A stretch of 64,000 bases of DNA from Flammeovirga sp. SJP92 (GCF_001583495.1 NZ_LQAQ01000116.1:1-64000), one strand, 5' to 3'. Shown: positions 18,701-26,120, counted from the first letter of the stretch. Numbers and translations are program-made. The notes: generated from the sequence alone by a model not told the origin.

Positions 18701-19844
18701 AATCATGCTGTACGTAATTGCCAGTACCATCAGGATTGTAAGATGCTTCATAATAGAGTTTTCCATTAATTGTCCCAGCCCAAACCTTTCCATTCTGTTC
18801 TTCAATGGCCACCACAGGGTCAATTTCTTTCTGCAAAAGCGGGCGTATTGGCTTTTTATAAAGATCCAATGTATAAACACCAAAGTGAGTTCCCGCCCAA
18901 AGAACACCTGCACGGTCTTCAAAAATAGCAGAAAAACCACTCCTGCCTGTATATTCCTGATTCAGTTCAAGCTGTCTTGACTTCAAATCTATACTGTAAA
19001 TATCATTGGCAGTCATAAACCAAAGCTTTCCTTCTCTTGAAAACGAAGGTTGAAGGTAGGATTTACTGTTATTGATTAAGGATTTTACGACTTTTCCTCT
19101 TAATTGCTTTTGTTTGAAGGAAGCAGTAAAAACACCTTGTGTATTGGAACACCAAATTTCATTCATCTGTGATTGATAAATGCTGTAGACCCCATGAAAA
19201 TCATCTCCCGTCAATAATGCCACCTCTTCTGTTTTTACATTAAAGCACCCAAGGCCCTGCATCGTTCCAAACCATACGTAACCATTAGGGTCAAAATGTA
19301 CTGAAATCACTAAGTCCTGAAAAAGCTGACGATCAAATAAGTCTCCCAACTCACGTTGAGTGTACGACTTGAAGATTTTATCGCTTAAATTATAAAAGGC
19401 CAGTCCATTACCTTGTGTTCCAATCCATACATTCCCGTTTTCGTCTTCAGAAAAAGAAGTGATTCTTTGAATGTTTAATGTTCTTGCGGATTCTGAATTT
19501 TGGGTAAGATGTTCAAATGAATCCGTTTTTTTATCAAAAATAAAAATACCATTGTTGTCTGTACCTATCCATATCTGACCATTGGAATGCTCCATGATTG
19601 CAGATATCTTTTTATCTAATAACGGTTGGTAATCTCTTTCTCCAAACACTGTGATTTCATACCCATCATATTTATACAAACCATCCCAAGAGGCAAACCA
19701 TATGTATCCTTCCTTATCTTGGATAATTCCAGTCACTGAACCAGAAAAGTTAGGCAACTTGATTGGCGCCCCTTTTACTGTAGTAGTAAAGCAAAAGGTA
19801 ATAAGTAAGAGGACAACAATTAATTTATTTAAAAAGTAGGTCAT
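15774..19844 (-). CDS. Hybrid two-component system regulator (sensor kinase, receiver, AraC output)
   Basis: A 1356-residue one-chain regulator. After the signal peptide come two-bladed-propeller sensor repeats (Reg_prop; GYIWFASWDGLYKYDG, NGQIWIGTDNNGIF, NVWIGTQGNGLAFY), a Y_Y_Y domain (about 690-765), a membrane segment (about 771-793), HisKA with His at about 829 (LSHELRTPLT), HATPase (DSGIGINKEDLEIIFDRF, GSGIGLAFAKSII), a receiver and an AraC-type HTH at the end. It senses a periplasmic oligosaccharide, presumably xylan-derived given the adjacent GH43 and esterase genes. Oddity: the receiver lacks the phospho-acceptor Asp. The usual SDIMMPxMDG is AEIYLEGMNG, with Glu at about 1157, and the acidic DD pair reads EK (LIVEKSEE). 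The switch Lys (AKPF) is kept. Confidence 0.95.
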   Translation of the reverse strand: MTYFLNKLIVVLLLITFCFTTTVKGAPIKLPNFSGSVTGIIQDKEGYIWFASWDGLYKYDGYEITVFGERDYQPLLDKKISAIMEHSNGQIWIGTDNNGIFIFDKKTDSFEHLTQNSESARTLNIQRITSFSEDENGNVWIGTQGNGLAFYNLSDKIFKSYTQRELGDLFDRQLFQDLVISVHFDPNGYVWFGTMQGLGCFNVKTEEVALLTGDDFHGVYSIYQSQMNEIWCSNTQGVFTASFKQKQLRGKVVKSLINNSKSYLQPSFSREGKLWFMTANDIYSIDLKSRQLELNQEYTGRSGFSAIFEDRAGVLWAGTHFGVYTLDLYKKPIRPLLQKEIDPVVAIEEQNGKVWAGTINGKLYYEASYNPDGTGNYVQHDYRFEQITGIVSDEKNTWVSTAGKGVYLLNSETAKIKRTYKSRDKITNPYIMSIAKSEYDGSLWAGFWDAGLAYYNEKEDQFVSMTKGKGRVLLNVPIIKIYHVSKTEIWLGSRGQGLWKVIYDKNFTITKIEQFNVQTPTMNTSLVSDIVEKDNQTLLVATENGLFEFLKGRNHFSQKNIPHKLLKATISSIVKTPDNKIWGTTLTNTFEWKEDKYFTYTTEDGLLNERYYNKSKKLTSKGNVLFGGEKGVDLLKIPLFRENPYPVEPVISRFYLNGKEVHPNEKVKSKVVLKDIIQNTSEINLNHDQNTFSFYLSTLNYTKGDKKVFRYKMENLDKEWKETSGDQHIITYNGLMPGNYIFRVMSANVDGKWSEEIKELKINIVPIWYKSLTAYIIYALLLVGAMIYIMIWWRRKVHTANEEKYEHLKMRDEKIEYERKVNFFTNLSHELRTPLTLVLGPIEQIAKNSTVATEMQEPLGIAYRNAQRLLRLTDQLMFLTKSQHGQMRLNVKKETTEAIIKDATDAFKHVAKKKKVNYTINFLPELQESVYIDKVMLEAVLYNILSNAFKYNVANGGVWVSVSSVEFGEVQPKFVNYKGNLPQKYSRHYLSIEVKDSGIGINKEDLEIIFDRFYQVKTNNDVGSGIGLAFAKSIIEAMKGMIYVESEPSLGSKFTLIIPSDDDFYSIEDKKNESSELVPKLLYSNTEKLQFVNKSNQEDTKAKVEKEELILIVEKSEEIREYIASILEKEYKIMYADNGLDAYEKVLKYYPSLVIAEIYLEGMNGLQLAEKIKSGEKTKHTPLILLSSNPDTQERIKALEAGSDSFIAKPFSPKHMEVRVNQLLKMRSNILDIDKSDQKTKKKKKQVVEISFEDQARKIIERNISEAEFSVPELAKEMDMSNIQFYRKMKAETGMPPVEFVRNIRLQKALELLKTSELNISEIAYEVGFNDPQYFRKSFKKQFGQTPTQYRKPIKS

Positions 19845-19988
19845 AAAGATTAATTCATTTCAGGGTATTAGATATTATTAATCTAAAAACTGCAAAATAC
19901 AAAAAAATGAGGTTTTGAATGATGATTTTTCTCTTTCAGCAATGACAAATTAATATTGAGCAAGGATCAATTCCTAATACGCTGTCCA

Positions 19989-20114
19989 TTAAGCGGCTAT
20001 AAAATGGGGAGGCCCTCTCAATTTTAAAGGACCTCCACCAACATCCGGGTAAAGATTTATTCTCTCAGAGGTTTCCCTCCAAAGAGTGATAGTGATGTTA
20101 TGGGCCGTTTTCAT
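19989..20114 (-). CDS. Possible 41-residue peptide (uncertain)
   Basis: An ATG-started frame of 41 codons. Its product begins MKTAHNITITLWRETSERIN, continues LYPDVGGGPLKLRGPP and ends HFIAA before a TAA. Its base composition is clearly richer in G+C than the flanks. The segment also contains an imperfect stem (GGAGGYCCT / AGGACCTCC), so it could instead be a structured RNA. No homologue was recognised and no ribosome site is visible. Confidence 0.3.
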   Translation of the reverse strand: MKTAHNITITLWRETSERINLYPDVGGGPLKLRGPPHFIAA

Positions 20115-20405
20115 TCATCTACCTTTTCAACTCTTACATTGATAAATGCGCAAAAGAAAACTGAAAACCCTATTAGAAACTTTTTTATTTTTTCTATTCA
20201 CTTTCTTCTGTCCTAGTACTTAACACAACAGGAAGGAATTTTATCAAAATGACAATTTTATGGAATAGGTACTTCAATGTATTGGAACTTTCCAAGAATA
20301 TTGAGGGGGTTGAAACCTTTTTGTTGCACTACATGTCTAAAAATTTGATATTAAGTACTAGAACTGAAGCAGTTGACGTTTTTTCATTGTCTTTTATATG
20401 AATTT

Positions 20406-20459
20406 AAGTACTAAGACAAAAGTAAACGGACACTCTATCGTATCTTCTGTCCTAGTACT
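20406..20459. repeat. Short MITE form
   Basis: About 54 bases with left end AAGTACTAAGACAAAAGTA and right end TTCTGTCCTAGTACT, the ends of the 160-bp MITE with the interior removed. It lies 58 bases upstream of the gene at 20518. Confidence 0.7.
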
Positions 20460-20517
20460 AAAAGAATTACAACCAAAGCTTTCGTCCTAATACACACAAA
20501 TTTTAACTCAGAACACT

Positions 20518-20961
20518 ATGGCAACAAGAAACAATATTATCCAATATGTTATTGATGAATTTCAAAAAACAATAGATGCATTTCATAAAGATAGTGAGGA
20601 GTCTATTCAGAACACTATTGACTCTTCTGATACCAAACTTTATGAAAGCAATACGGAAGACGAAATCAGCAGTATTACTATTGCCAACAGCAGTATTGAT
20701 GCACTTTCTGACAATATTCAATCCCTGAAAAAAAGCCTTGCACAAGAACATACTGAAGATAAAGTAAGAGGTGGCAGTGTCATTGAAACGCCAATGATGT
20801 ACCTGATCATGGGCACGCATTTTCCTCCAGTGAAATATGAAGGAAAACAAGTCACCGGAGTGGCTGGTGATGCTCCTATTTACAAATCTATTATTGGCAA
20901 AAAAGAGGGAGATGAAATCAAACTTGGAAACCAGAATATCAAAATCAAATTGTTGAAGTAA
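20518..20961 (+). CDS. GreA/GreB C-terminal-domain-like protein
   Basis: A 147-residue protein. The C-terminal half (about 90-147: SVIETPMMYLIMGTHFPPVKY ... GDAPIYKSIIGKKEGDEIKL) resembles the FKBP-like C-terminal domain of GreA/GreB transcript-cleavage factors, in which TPxGKALLGKKxGDEV is typical. The N-terminal half is acidic and helical but lacks the long coiled-coil finger with its two acidic tip residues, so it is unlikely to be a working transcript-cleavage factor. It may bind RNA polymerase like Rnk or Gfh-type proteins; this is inference. It is followed by a clear terminator, so monocistronic. Confidence 0.7.
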   Translation: MATRNNIIQYVIDEFQKTIDAFHKDSEESIQNTIDSSDTKLYESNTEDEISSITIANSSIDALSDNIQSLKKSLAQEHTEDKVRGGSVIETPMMYLIMGTHFPPVKYEGKQVTGVAGDAPIYKSIIGKKEGDEIKLGNQNIKIKLLK

Positions 20962-20979
20962 ATACTACAATTTCTAATG

Positions 20980-21015
20980 AAGACTCAAGAGAGAATAATT
21001 TCACACTTGGGTCTT
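20980..21015 (+). terminator. Terminator after the Gre-like gene
   Basis: Stem AAGACTCAAG / CTTGGGTCTT (10 bp, one G-T pair) with a 16-base loop, followed by TTTATTATTT. It starts 19 bases after the stop. Confidence 0.8.
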
Positions 21016-21099
21016 TTTATTATTTCAACTCTTTTCATTCCAGCTTGATTGGAGTAACTTATTTACATAATTAAAACAAAATCTAACTCGTATATTACT

Positions 21100-21471
21100 A
21101 TGAATCTTGGAGCTTTTTCTCTTAGTATTGCTGTCAAAGACCTTCAGACTTCCAAAGAGTTTTATGAAAAATTGGGCTTTAGTGTTTTTGCAGGAAATGC
21201 TGAAATGAATTATTACATCATGAAAAATGGAAAAACCAATATCGGTTTATTTCAAGGTATGTTTGAAAAGAACATCATCACCTTCAACCCTGGATGGGAT
21301 GAAGATGCCAATAGTGTAGAAAAGTTTAATGATGTAAGAGAAATACAACAACACCTCAAAAAAGAGGGGATAGCACTTATTTCTGAAGTAGATGAAAATA
21401 CAGAAGGTCCTGGAAGTGTGATGATCACTGACCCGGACGGAAATCAAATACTGCTTGATCAGCATGTTTGA
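21100..21471 (+). CDS. VOC-family (glyoxalase/dioxygenase-fold) protein
   Basis: A 123-residue protein of the vicinal-oxygen-chelate fold. It shows the first beta-alpha unit SLSIAVKDLQTSKEFYEKLGFSVF and the second ending PGSVMITDPDGNQILLDQH. This is the short single-domain form found in glyoxalase-like and resistance-like proteins. Metal ligands cannot be assigned safely: a His at the start of strand 1 is replaced by Ser. The substrate is unknown. It stands alone with its own terminator. Confidence 0.88.
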   Translation: MNLGAFSLSIAVKDLQTSKEFYEKLGFSVFAGNAEMNYYIMKNGKTNIGLFQGMFEKNIITFNPGWDEDANSVEKFNDVREIQQHLKKEGIALISEVDENTEGPGSVMITDPDGNQILLDQHV

Positions 21472-21495
21472 TAAGTAAGTATTATCTCCTTTTTT

Positions 21496-21530
21496 GAGGT
21501 TCAATGGAATGGAATATTACATTGAACCTC
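21496..21530 (+). terminator. Terminator after the VOC-family gene
   Basis: Perfect 11-bp stem GAGGTTCAATG / CATTGAACCTC with a 13-base loop, followed by nine T residues. Confidence 0.92.
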
Positions 21531-21798
21531 TTTTTTTTTATTAAAGATTGGAAACATTATTGGGTTTCAGTAAATTATATAATGGAACACTTCTAATAGG
21601 AGCATGTTTGGAATATATATTTTAGAAGTAAAAGTTTTGCATTTTAGGTTGTGAGGAAATTTATGAACTCACGTTTTGAAAGGGGCAATTTTTACTAAAA
21701 GAGATGGTTCAAACATACTCTAACATAAAGGTATTGATAAAGAAAGCTCAAATAGACTTCCCCTTATTCATTTGTTTTACTTTAACTATCAATTATTT
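21531..21798. other. Short gene-free stretch
   Basis: About 270 bases of AT-rich DNA without a recognisable gene, repeat or operator. It is the leader of the exported protein gene at 21799. Confidence 0.5.
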
Positions 21799-22251
21799 AT
21801 GTCACGTATACTCATTAGCGCTCTATTCCTCTTCACTAGCTTTACTGCATTTTCTCAAATCAATTTCAAAGGATATGTAATCGGCAATGCTTTGCCCGAA
21901 AATAAAATCAACACTACCAAGATGTCATTTGCAGGACATTATGGTCACTTTGAAGCCAATCAGAACAGTCAAGGCGTCATTCACAGTATTTCTTTCAAAC
22001 CTGAAAAAAGTGGTACCCCCACTTTAATGACAAAGGCAGAAGTACAGAAGTTTATTGTTTCCTTGAAGCATTATTTCAGAGTTGAAATGACAAGAGAAGG
22101 ACAGGGCAAAAATGGCCTCTTCAAAGGAGTACATAAAGATTGTCATTTTACCGTAGATTATATTCATCAGCAATTCAACTACGGAAGTTTTTATCATATC
22201 AATCTAACTATTCATAATCCAAAGTTTGGAACGGCATCTTATGTAGAATAA
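21799..22251 (+). CDS. Small exported protein, unknown function
   Basis: A 150-residue protein with a signal peptide (MSRILISALFLFTSFTAFSQ). I chose ATG 21799 because it gives a normal signal peptide; the frame also opens from TTG 21772. The mature part (INFKGYVIGNALPENKINTT ... VEMTREGQGKNGLFKGVHKDCHFTVDYI) has no cysteine pair or catalytic motif that I recognise. It probably acts in the periplasm. It is followed by a terminator that carries a MITE in its loop. Confidence 0.75.
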   Translation: MSRILISALFLFTSFTAFSQINFKGYVIGNALPENKINTTKMSFAGHYGHFEANQNSQGVIHSISFKPEKSGTPTLMTKAEVQKFIVSLKHYFRVEMTREGQGKNGLFKGVHKDCHFTVDYIHQQFNYGSFYHINLTIHNPKFGTASYVE

Positions 22252-22336
22252 TTTGAGAATTCAGCACAGCAGACCACCATAAAAATTAATACGTTTTCTA
22301 AAATAGTTACTAGTTAGCCCCAATAGAGTACATAAC

Positions 22337-22530
22337 AAAGGGAGAGTATATTGAAATAAGTACTAAGTCAAAAATAAATCATAGTTAATTCTAATTTATT
22401 TTTTGTGAGTACAACGCTAAAAAACGTATTAATAGTGGTTCTATCAATAGTTTTTTGAAGGAAGTAATCGCAAAACAATAAATAGAATTAGTATGAGATA
22501 ATTTTGAATTTGTACTTATACTCTCCCTTT
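22337..22530. terminator. Bidirectional terminator split by a MITE
   Basis: Perfect 14-bp inverted repeat AAAGGGAGAGTATA (22337-22350) / TATACTCTCCCTTT (22517-22530) between two convergent genes. The loop is 166 bases and consists almost entirely of MITE M3. Without the insert, the loop would be only a few bases. Confidence 0.7.
22358..22517. repeat. MITE, full-length copy M3
   Basis: A 160-bp element with left end AAGTACTAAGTCAAAAATAA and a worn right end TTTTGAATTTGTACTT. The interior matches M1 and M2 (GTGAGTACAACGCTAAAAAA, TAGTGGTTCTAT). Confidence 0.8.
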
Positions 22531-22534
22531 TGGT

Positions 22535-23632
22535 TTATTGCTGGTATGTTTTATAATCTGTATAACCTTCAGCACCTCCGCCGTAGAAAGTGGCATGATT
22601 GGCATAATCTACAGGAGTGAGTTCCCAATTATTTTTAAATCTTTCTACCAAATCTGGATTGGTGATAAACGGCTGACCAAATGCAACAAGATCTACGTAG
22701 TCTTTTGCTAATAAATCTTCTGCAATTTCTTTTGTCAATTTTCCTGCAACCATAATAGGATGATGATACATGGCTCTCACTTGCGTTCTAAAATCATCTT
22801 TCACTTCTTGGTAGTTAGAGATGTTCTCTGAAAAGTGAAGGTAAGCCAAACCAAATTGATCTAGTTTTTTAATCAATTCCAAAGAAGTCTCAATCACTTT
22901 AGGATCATGCTCTGCACTGCCTTCTGCTACAAATGGAGAAATACGAATCGCCGTTTTATCAGCTCCAATAGCATTCACAACACCTTCCACCGTTTCTAAT
23001 ACCATTCGCATTCTATTTTCAGCACTGCCACCGTATTCATCTGTTCTCTGATTGGCATTTTCTCTTAAGAATGAATCCAATAAATAACCGTGTGCTCCGT
23101 GTAATTCCACTCCATCAAAACCTGCTTCAATAGCGTTTTTAGCCGCTTGAATAAAGTCTTGCTGTGTGTTTTTAATATCTTCCAATGTCATGGCTTTTGG
23201 AACATCTGTTTCAATCATTCCATATTCACCATTACCAAGAGGTCCCCAAACTTTATCCGCTTCTTTAATAGCAGATGGCGCCATGGGTTGTTCTCCTGCA
23301 ATAGCACTGTGTGAACGTCTTCCTACATGCCATAACTGAATAAATATTTTACCGCCTTTTCTATGTACTTCATCCGTCACTGCTTTCCAGCCCTCAATTT
23401 GTTCTTTTGTATAAATACCCGGCGTAAACGAATACCCTCTTCCCACTTTGGAAATAGGGCTTCCTTCCGTAATAATTAAACCTGCAGAAGCTCTCTGTCC
23501 ATAATATTCTACGGCCAAAGGCGTAATCACGTCGTCACCCACCGCACGGGATCTCGTCATGGGAGCCATGGCTATTCTATTGTCTAAAGTAATTTTTCCT
23601 AATTGTAATGGATCAAATAATGTGGTTTTCAT
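22535..23632 (-). CDS. Old yellow enzyme family alkene reductase (NemA-like)
   Basis: A 365-residue FMN-dependent TIM-barrel reductase. Motifs: DNRIAMAPMTRSRA at the start, LIITEGSPIS, FIQLWHVGRRSH, the substrate-binding FDGVELHGAHGYLLDSFL, and the phosphate-binding end VAFGQPFITNPDLV. The family reduces activated C=C bonds and nitro compounds with NADPH (N-ethylmaleimide reductase, xenobiotic reductase). A perfect CRP-type site (TGTGATGTAGATCACA, 23708-23723) lies 76 bases upstream of the ATG, and the next gene upstream is a Crp-type regulator on the same strand, suggesting control by it. Confidence 0.93.
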   Translation of the reverse strand: MKTTLFDPLQLGKITLDNRIAMAPMTRSRAVGDDVITPLAVEYYGQRASAGLIITEGSPISKVGRGYSFTPGIYTKEQIEGWKAVTDEVHRKGGKIFIQLWHVGRRSHSAIAGEQPMAPSAIKEADKVWGPLGNGEYGMIETDVPKAMTLEDIKNTQQDFIQAAKNAIEAGFDGVELHGAHGYLLDSFLRENANQRTDEYGGSAENRMRMVLETVEGVVNAIGADKTAIRISPFVAEGSAEHDPKVIETSLELIKKLDQFGLAYLHFSENISNYQEVKDDFRTQVRAMYHHPIMVAGKLTKEIAEDLLAKDYVDLVAFGQPFITNPDLVERFKNNWELTPVDYANHATFYGGGAEGYTDYKTYQQ

Positions 23633-23707
23633 CTTCTTCTATTTTTTTGTTTTTACAAAGGTCTTACTTTCATTTCAAAGCAAGAAGGAAGTACCGCACA
23701 GCTTTGG

Positions 23708-23723
23708 TGTGATGTAGATCACA
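23708..23723. promoter_or_regulatory. CRP/FNR-type operator upstream of the old yellow enzyme
   Basis: TGTGATGTAGATCACA has TGTGA-N6-TCACA symmetry, identical to the classical CRP half-sites. It lies between the regulator's stop codon and the reductase start, 76 bases from the latter. The neighbouring regulator has an SRETLSR recognition helix that fits such half-sites. Confidence 0.6.
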
Positions 23724-24299
23724 TCAGTCATTGGAAAACCTGCTCAATGTTTCTCGGCTTACACCTAAATAAGACGCTAAATACTTCTTTGGTACCCTTT
23801 GCGTAAGGCCCGGCAGTTTTTCGATCAGATCATTATACCTAGTCTCGGCATTATCTTTCATCAATCCCATTACTCGTTTTTGAAGAGCGATAAATCCTTT
23901 TGTAGATTTAATCCTAAAAAAATTAGCCAACGCAGGTACTCTTTCGCACATCATTTCTCTATCTTCGAAGGACATCACCAAAAAAGTAGAATCTTCAAGA
24001 CAGTCAATATTCAGTGTGGAGATTTCATGATTCTGATAGGCATTAAAATCACTCACCCAATAGTTTTCCATGGCAAACTGCAAAATATGTTCTTTACCGT
24101 TTTCCTCCATAAAATACGACCTGACCAACCCATTGACTATCCAAAACTCATTGGGGACATCTATTCCTTCCTGCACAAGAAATTGGTGTTTCTTTAATCT
24201 TTTAAAAGAAAAATGTGGTGCTATAAAATCCCACTCGCTTTCACTCAGCTTGACGGTTTCCTGAATATGATTTTTTAATTTTTGTAATGCTTCATCCAT
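23724..24299 (-). CDS. Crp/Fnr-family transcription regulator
   Basis: A 191-residue regulator. The N-terminal cyclic-nucleotide-binding-type barrel (about 20-115: HFSFKRLKKHQFLVQEGIDV ... WIVNGLVRSYFMEENGKEHILQFAMENYW) lacks the PRAATV-like cAMP pocket, as is common in Bacteroidetes. The C-terminal winged helix ends RVPKKYLASYLGVSRETLSR, a CRP-like recognition helix. No Cys cluster for an iron-sulfur centre is present. It lies directly upstream of the old yellow enzyme on the same strand, with a CRP-type site in between. The effector is unknown; electrophile or redox stress is a guess from the neighbour. Confidence 0.9.
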   Translation of the reverse strand: MDEALQKLKNHIQETVKLSESEWDFIAPHFSFKRLKKHQFLVQEGIDVPNEFWIVNGLVRSYFMEENGKEHILQFAMENYWVSDFNAYQNHEISTLNIDCLEDSTFLVMSFEDREMMCERVPALANFFRIKSTKGFIALQKRVMGLMKDNAETRYNDLIEKLPGLTQRVPKKYLASYLGVSRETLSRFSND

Positions 24300-24683
24300 A
24301 ATTTTTCATTTCCGATATAAGTACTAGGATAGAGATTCAAAAATACTCATTCTTGTTTTTATCCACTGAATTGAATTTTCACCAAATAATGAAGTTATTG
24401 CACCTATCTAATATTCAGTATCATGATTATAAAAATGTTTTTAACTTTACACTTATTAATACTTTCTATATATGCTTATTTAAACACTATTCACTAGAAA
24501 AATGAAACTTCAATTCTAAATGAACTTTTTTAAAGGCACAAAGGTTAAAATAGTATGAATGCTATACCTCCTTGACTCGCCTTTAAACCTTTCTAAATTC
24601 AACGTTAATTCTAATATTATTACTATTGTGTGTTGTATTAGAAATACATATAGTACAACACAAACTTTGTAAATATTGAGATC
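24300..24683. other. Intergenic region between divergent genes
   Basis: About 380 bases, AT-rich. It holds one MITE-type end (about 24320-24336, AAGTACTAGGATAGAG) near the regulator start and an inverted repeat at 24629-24662 close to the membrane-protein gene. No gene was seen. Confidence 0.55.
24629..24662. promoter_or_regulatory. Inverted repeat upstream of the membrane protein gene
   Basis: Arms TGTGTTGTA (24629-24637) and TACAACACA (24654-24662), 16 bases apart, ending 21 bases before the ATG at 24684. It could be an operator or a hairpin in the leader. Confidence 0.45.
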
Positions 24684-25280
24684 ATGTATTTTAATAAAGT
24701 TTTTAAGAAATCTCTATTCTTATTTTTAGTCATCACATCATTTTCTATCATCAACGTGTACGCTTGTGGCGTAAATGATGTAGAAGCTATTCATTTTATT
24801 TTAGATTTCAACCACTTCTTATTCTTCACTACAATCGGTATTATTTTCACAAAGAAAATCCGTAAAGCACAGTGGCTTCTGCCGGTTGTTTTTCTAAGTA
24901 GTGTTTTCTGTGGTTATTTCGTTTCCACTGATCATTTGTTCTTAGTACCTTATGTAGAACAATTAATCATCATATCACTGATTATTCCAAGTGTTCTGCT
25001 ATTCTTCTTGAACAAAATGTCAGCAAATAAAGTAGCCTTTATTCTTATGCTTTTAGGTTTTGTACAAGGTTATTCGGCACCACATGTGGCATCTCCTTTT
25101 CTCAACGAAACAGAATACGGCGTAAGCTTTATCGTTTCTACCTTAGGTATTTTATTGGCAGGTTATGCATTAGGAAGCATCTTTATTGAACACGATAAAA
25201 AAAGAGGCTTCAATTTAAGGATCGGAGGAACAATTGCATTAGTGATCAACTCTATCATTTGGCTGAATGCTATGATGTAG
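24684..25280 (+). CDS. Polytopic membrane protein, weakly HupE/UreJ-like
   Basis: A 198-residue protein with an N-terminal signal peptide (ending NVYA, followed by Cys) and about five to six further hydrophobic segments. DFNHFLFFTTIGI and GFVQGYSAPHVASP recall the GLDHLLF and GFxHG motifs of the HupE/UreJ family, proposed nickel/cobalt permeases; the match is weak and several His residues are missing. A lipidated or exported start is possible because Cys follows the signal peptide. It is single, with an inverted repeat in front and a terminator behind. Confidence 0.6.
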   Translation: MYFNKVFKKSLFLFLVITSFSIINVYACGVNDVEAIHFILDFNHFLFFTTIGIIFTKKIRKAQWLLPVVFLSSVFCGYFVSTDHLFLVPYVEQLIIISLIIPSVLLFFLNKMSANKVAFILMLLGFVQGYSAPHVASPFLNETEYGVSFIVSTLGILLAGYALGSIFIEHDKKRGFNLRIGGTIALVINSIIWLNAMM

Positions 25281-25324
25281 CCGATATAATGCGATAATTC
25301 CAACAAGGTAAGCTTCATTTATAG

Positions 25325-25368
25325 ACCTTGATATTATATTCATTTTGGAATGGATTTAGTATCAAGGT
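25325..25368 (+). terminator. Terminator after the membrane protein gene
   Basis: Stem ACCTTGATA / TATCAAGGT with a 26-base loop, followed by TTTGTTTTTTTA. Confidence 0.8.
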
Positions 25369-25422
25369 TTTGTTTTTTTAGGACAATAGGTAAATCTTAT
25401 ACTGGTATAAAAATTATCGATT

Positions 25423-25623
25423 TTACAAACGTTAATAAACGTAGTATGTTTGTAATGTAATCAAAGAGAAAACATCAAAACATTATCCTCGGATACTTGT
25501 TTTAAAAGATATAATTTATTTACACCCTGACTTTATATAGTTAGTTTTAGAATACACAATAGTTTGCTTTTTAACTCTTATCAATTGATGCTAATCCCAC
25601 AATCCAAATTGGAATGTGGGATT
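25423..25623 (+). ncRNA. Possible small RNA between an inverted repeat and an orphan terminator
   Basis: TTACAAAC (25423-25430) pairs with GTTTGTAA (25448-25455). About 140 bases later comes a perfect terminator stem AATCCCACA / TGTGGGATT (25593-25601 / 25615-25623) followed by TTTTCATTTT. No gene ends here, so the terminator may close a short untranslated transcript. Tentative. Confidence 0.3.
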
Positions 25624-25811
25624 TTTCATTTTGTAATAGATCATCCTTCATAAAAATCAGTGATGCCAATAATTAGATTAAGCGAAAAGACTCTTACAGA
25701 TAAACTTAATCCTCCAAATACACTGAACACCTCCCATTTCTTCTCTGAATAGAGGATTATTTTGAATCAAAAAAAATGATTCCACGTGGAACCTTTTTCA
25801 AAAAATCAAAT

Positions 25812-26105
25812 ATTACGGTTAAGACGGTATATATATAAGAACTGAGGAACTATACTAAAACTCCATAATAATTGCGGAGTTTTAGTATATATGGAGTTTT
25901 GGTATGTTTTGAATGGATAAATAATGTCTTCGATTGGGGAGTTTTGGTATTTATAAGTAGAGTTAAGGGTCATTTTAAAATATTTCTCTGCTGAAAGCCT
26001 AAAACTTAATGATAATGAAAGGAGAAAGCTTATATATACCAAAACTCCTTAACTCAGACGTATTGTCCAAATTAAGGAGTTTTGGTATATATGGAGATTT
26101 GGTAT
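25812..26105. repeat. Satellite iteron cluster 1
   Basis: Nine motifs in about 290 bases. One is the main iteron in reverse (ATTACGGTTAAGACGGTAT, 25812-25830). The rest are of a second class built on GGAGTTTTGGTATA: at 25851-25864 (inverted), 25876-25889, 25893-25905, 25938-25950, 26037-26048 (inverted), 26076-26089 and 26093-26105, plus weaker forms. Several face each other as inverted pairs. The cluster lies 9-10 kb from the main array at 35-36.6 kb and directly beside the stop codon of the caspase-like gene. Confidence 0.75.
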
Positions 26106-26120
26106 TTAAAAACTACAGGA

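Larger units (their letters stand above)
19845..20517. other. Intergenic region with a possible small gene and MITE fragments
   Basis: About 670 bases. It contains a 41-codon frame on the minus strand (19989-20114) of unusually high GC content and, from 20208 on, a series of MITE ends: a single right-type end at 20208-20222, a left-type end at 20333, and a complete short MITE at 20406-20459. Confidence 0.55.
25281..26120. other. Gene-free region with two terminators and iteron cluster 1
   Basis: About 840 bases. It contains the terminator of the membrane-protein gene (25325-25368), an IR (25423-25455) and an orphan terminator (25593-25623), then satellite iteron cluster 1 (25812-26105). A 78-codon open frame across the cluster is not a credible gene. 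Confidence 0.6.

Noticed and set aside
25806-26042. 78-codon open frame on the minus strand
   Set aside because: It coincides with satellite cluster 1 and is explained by the repeats.
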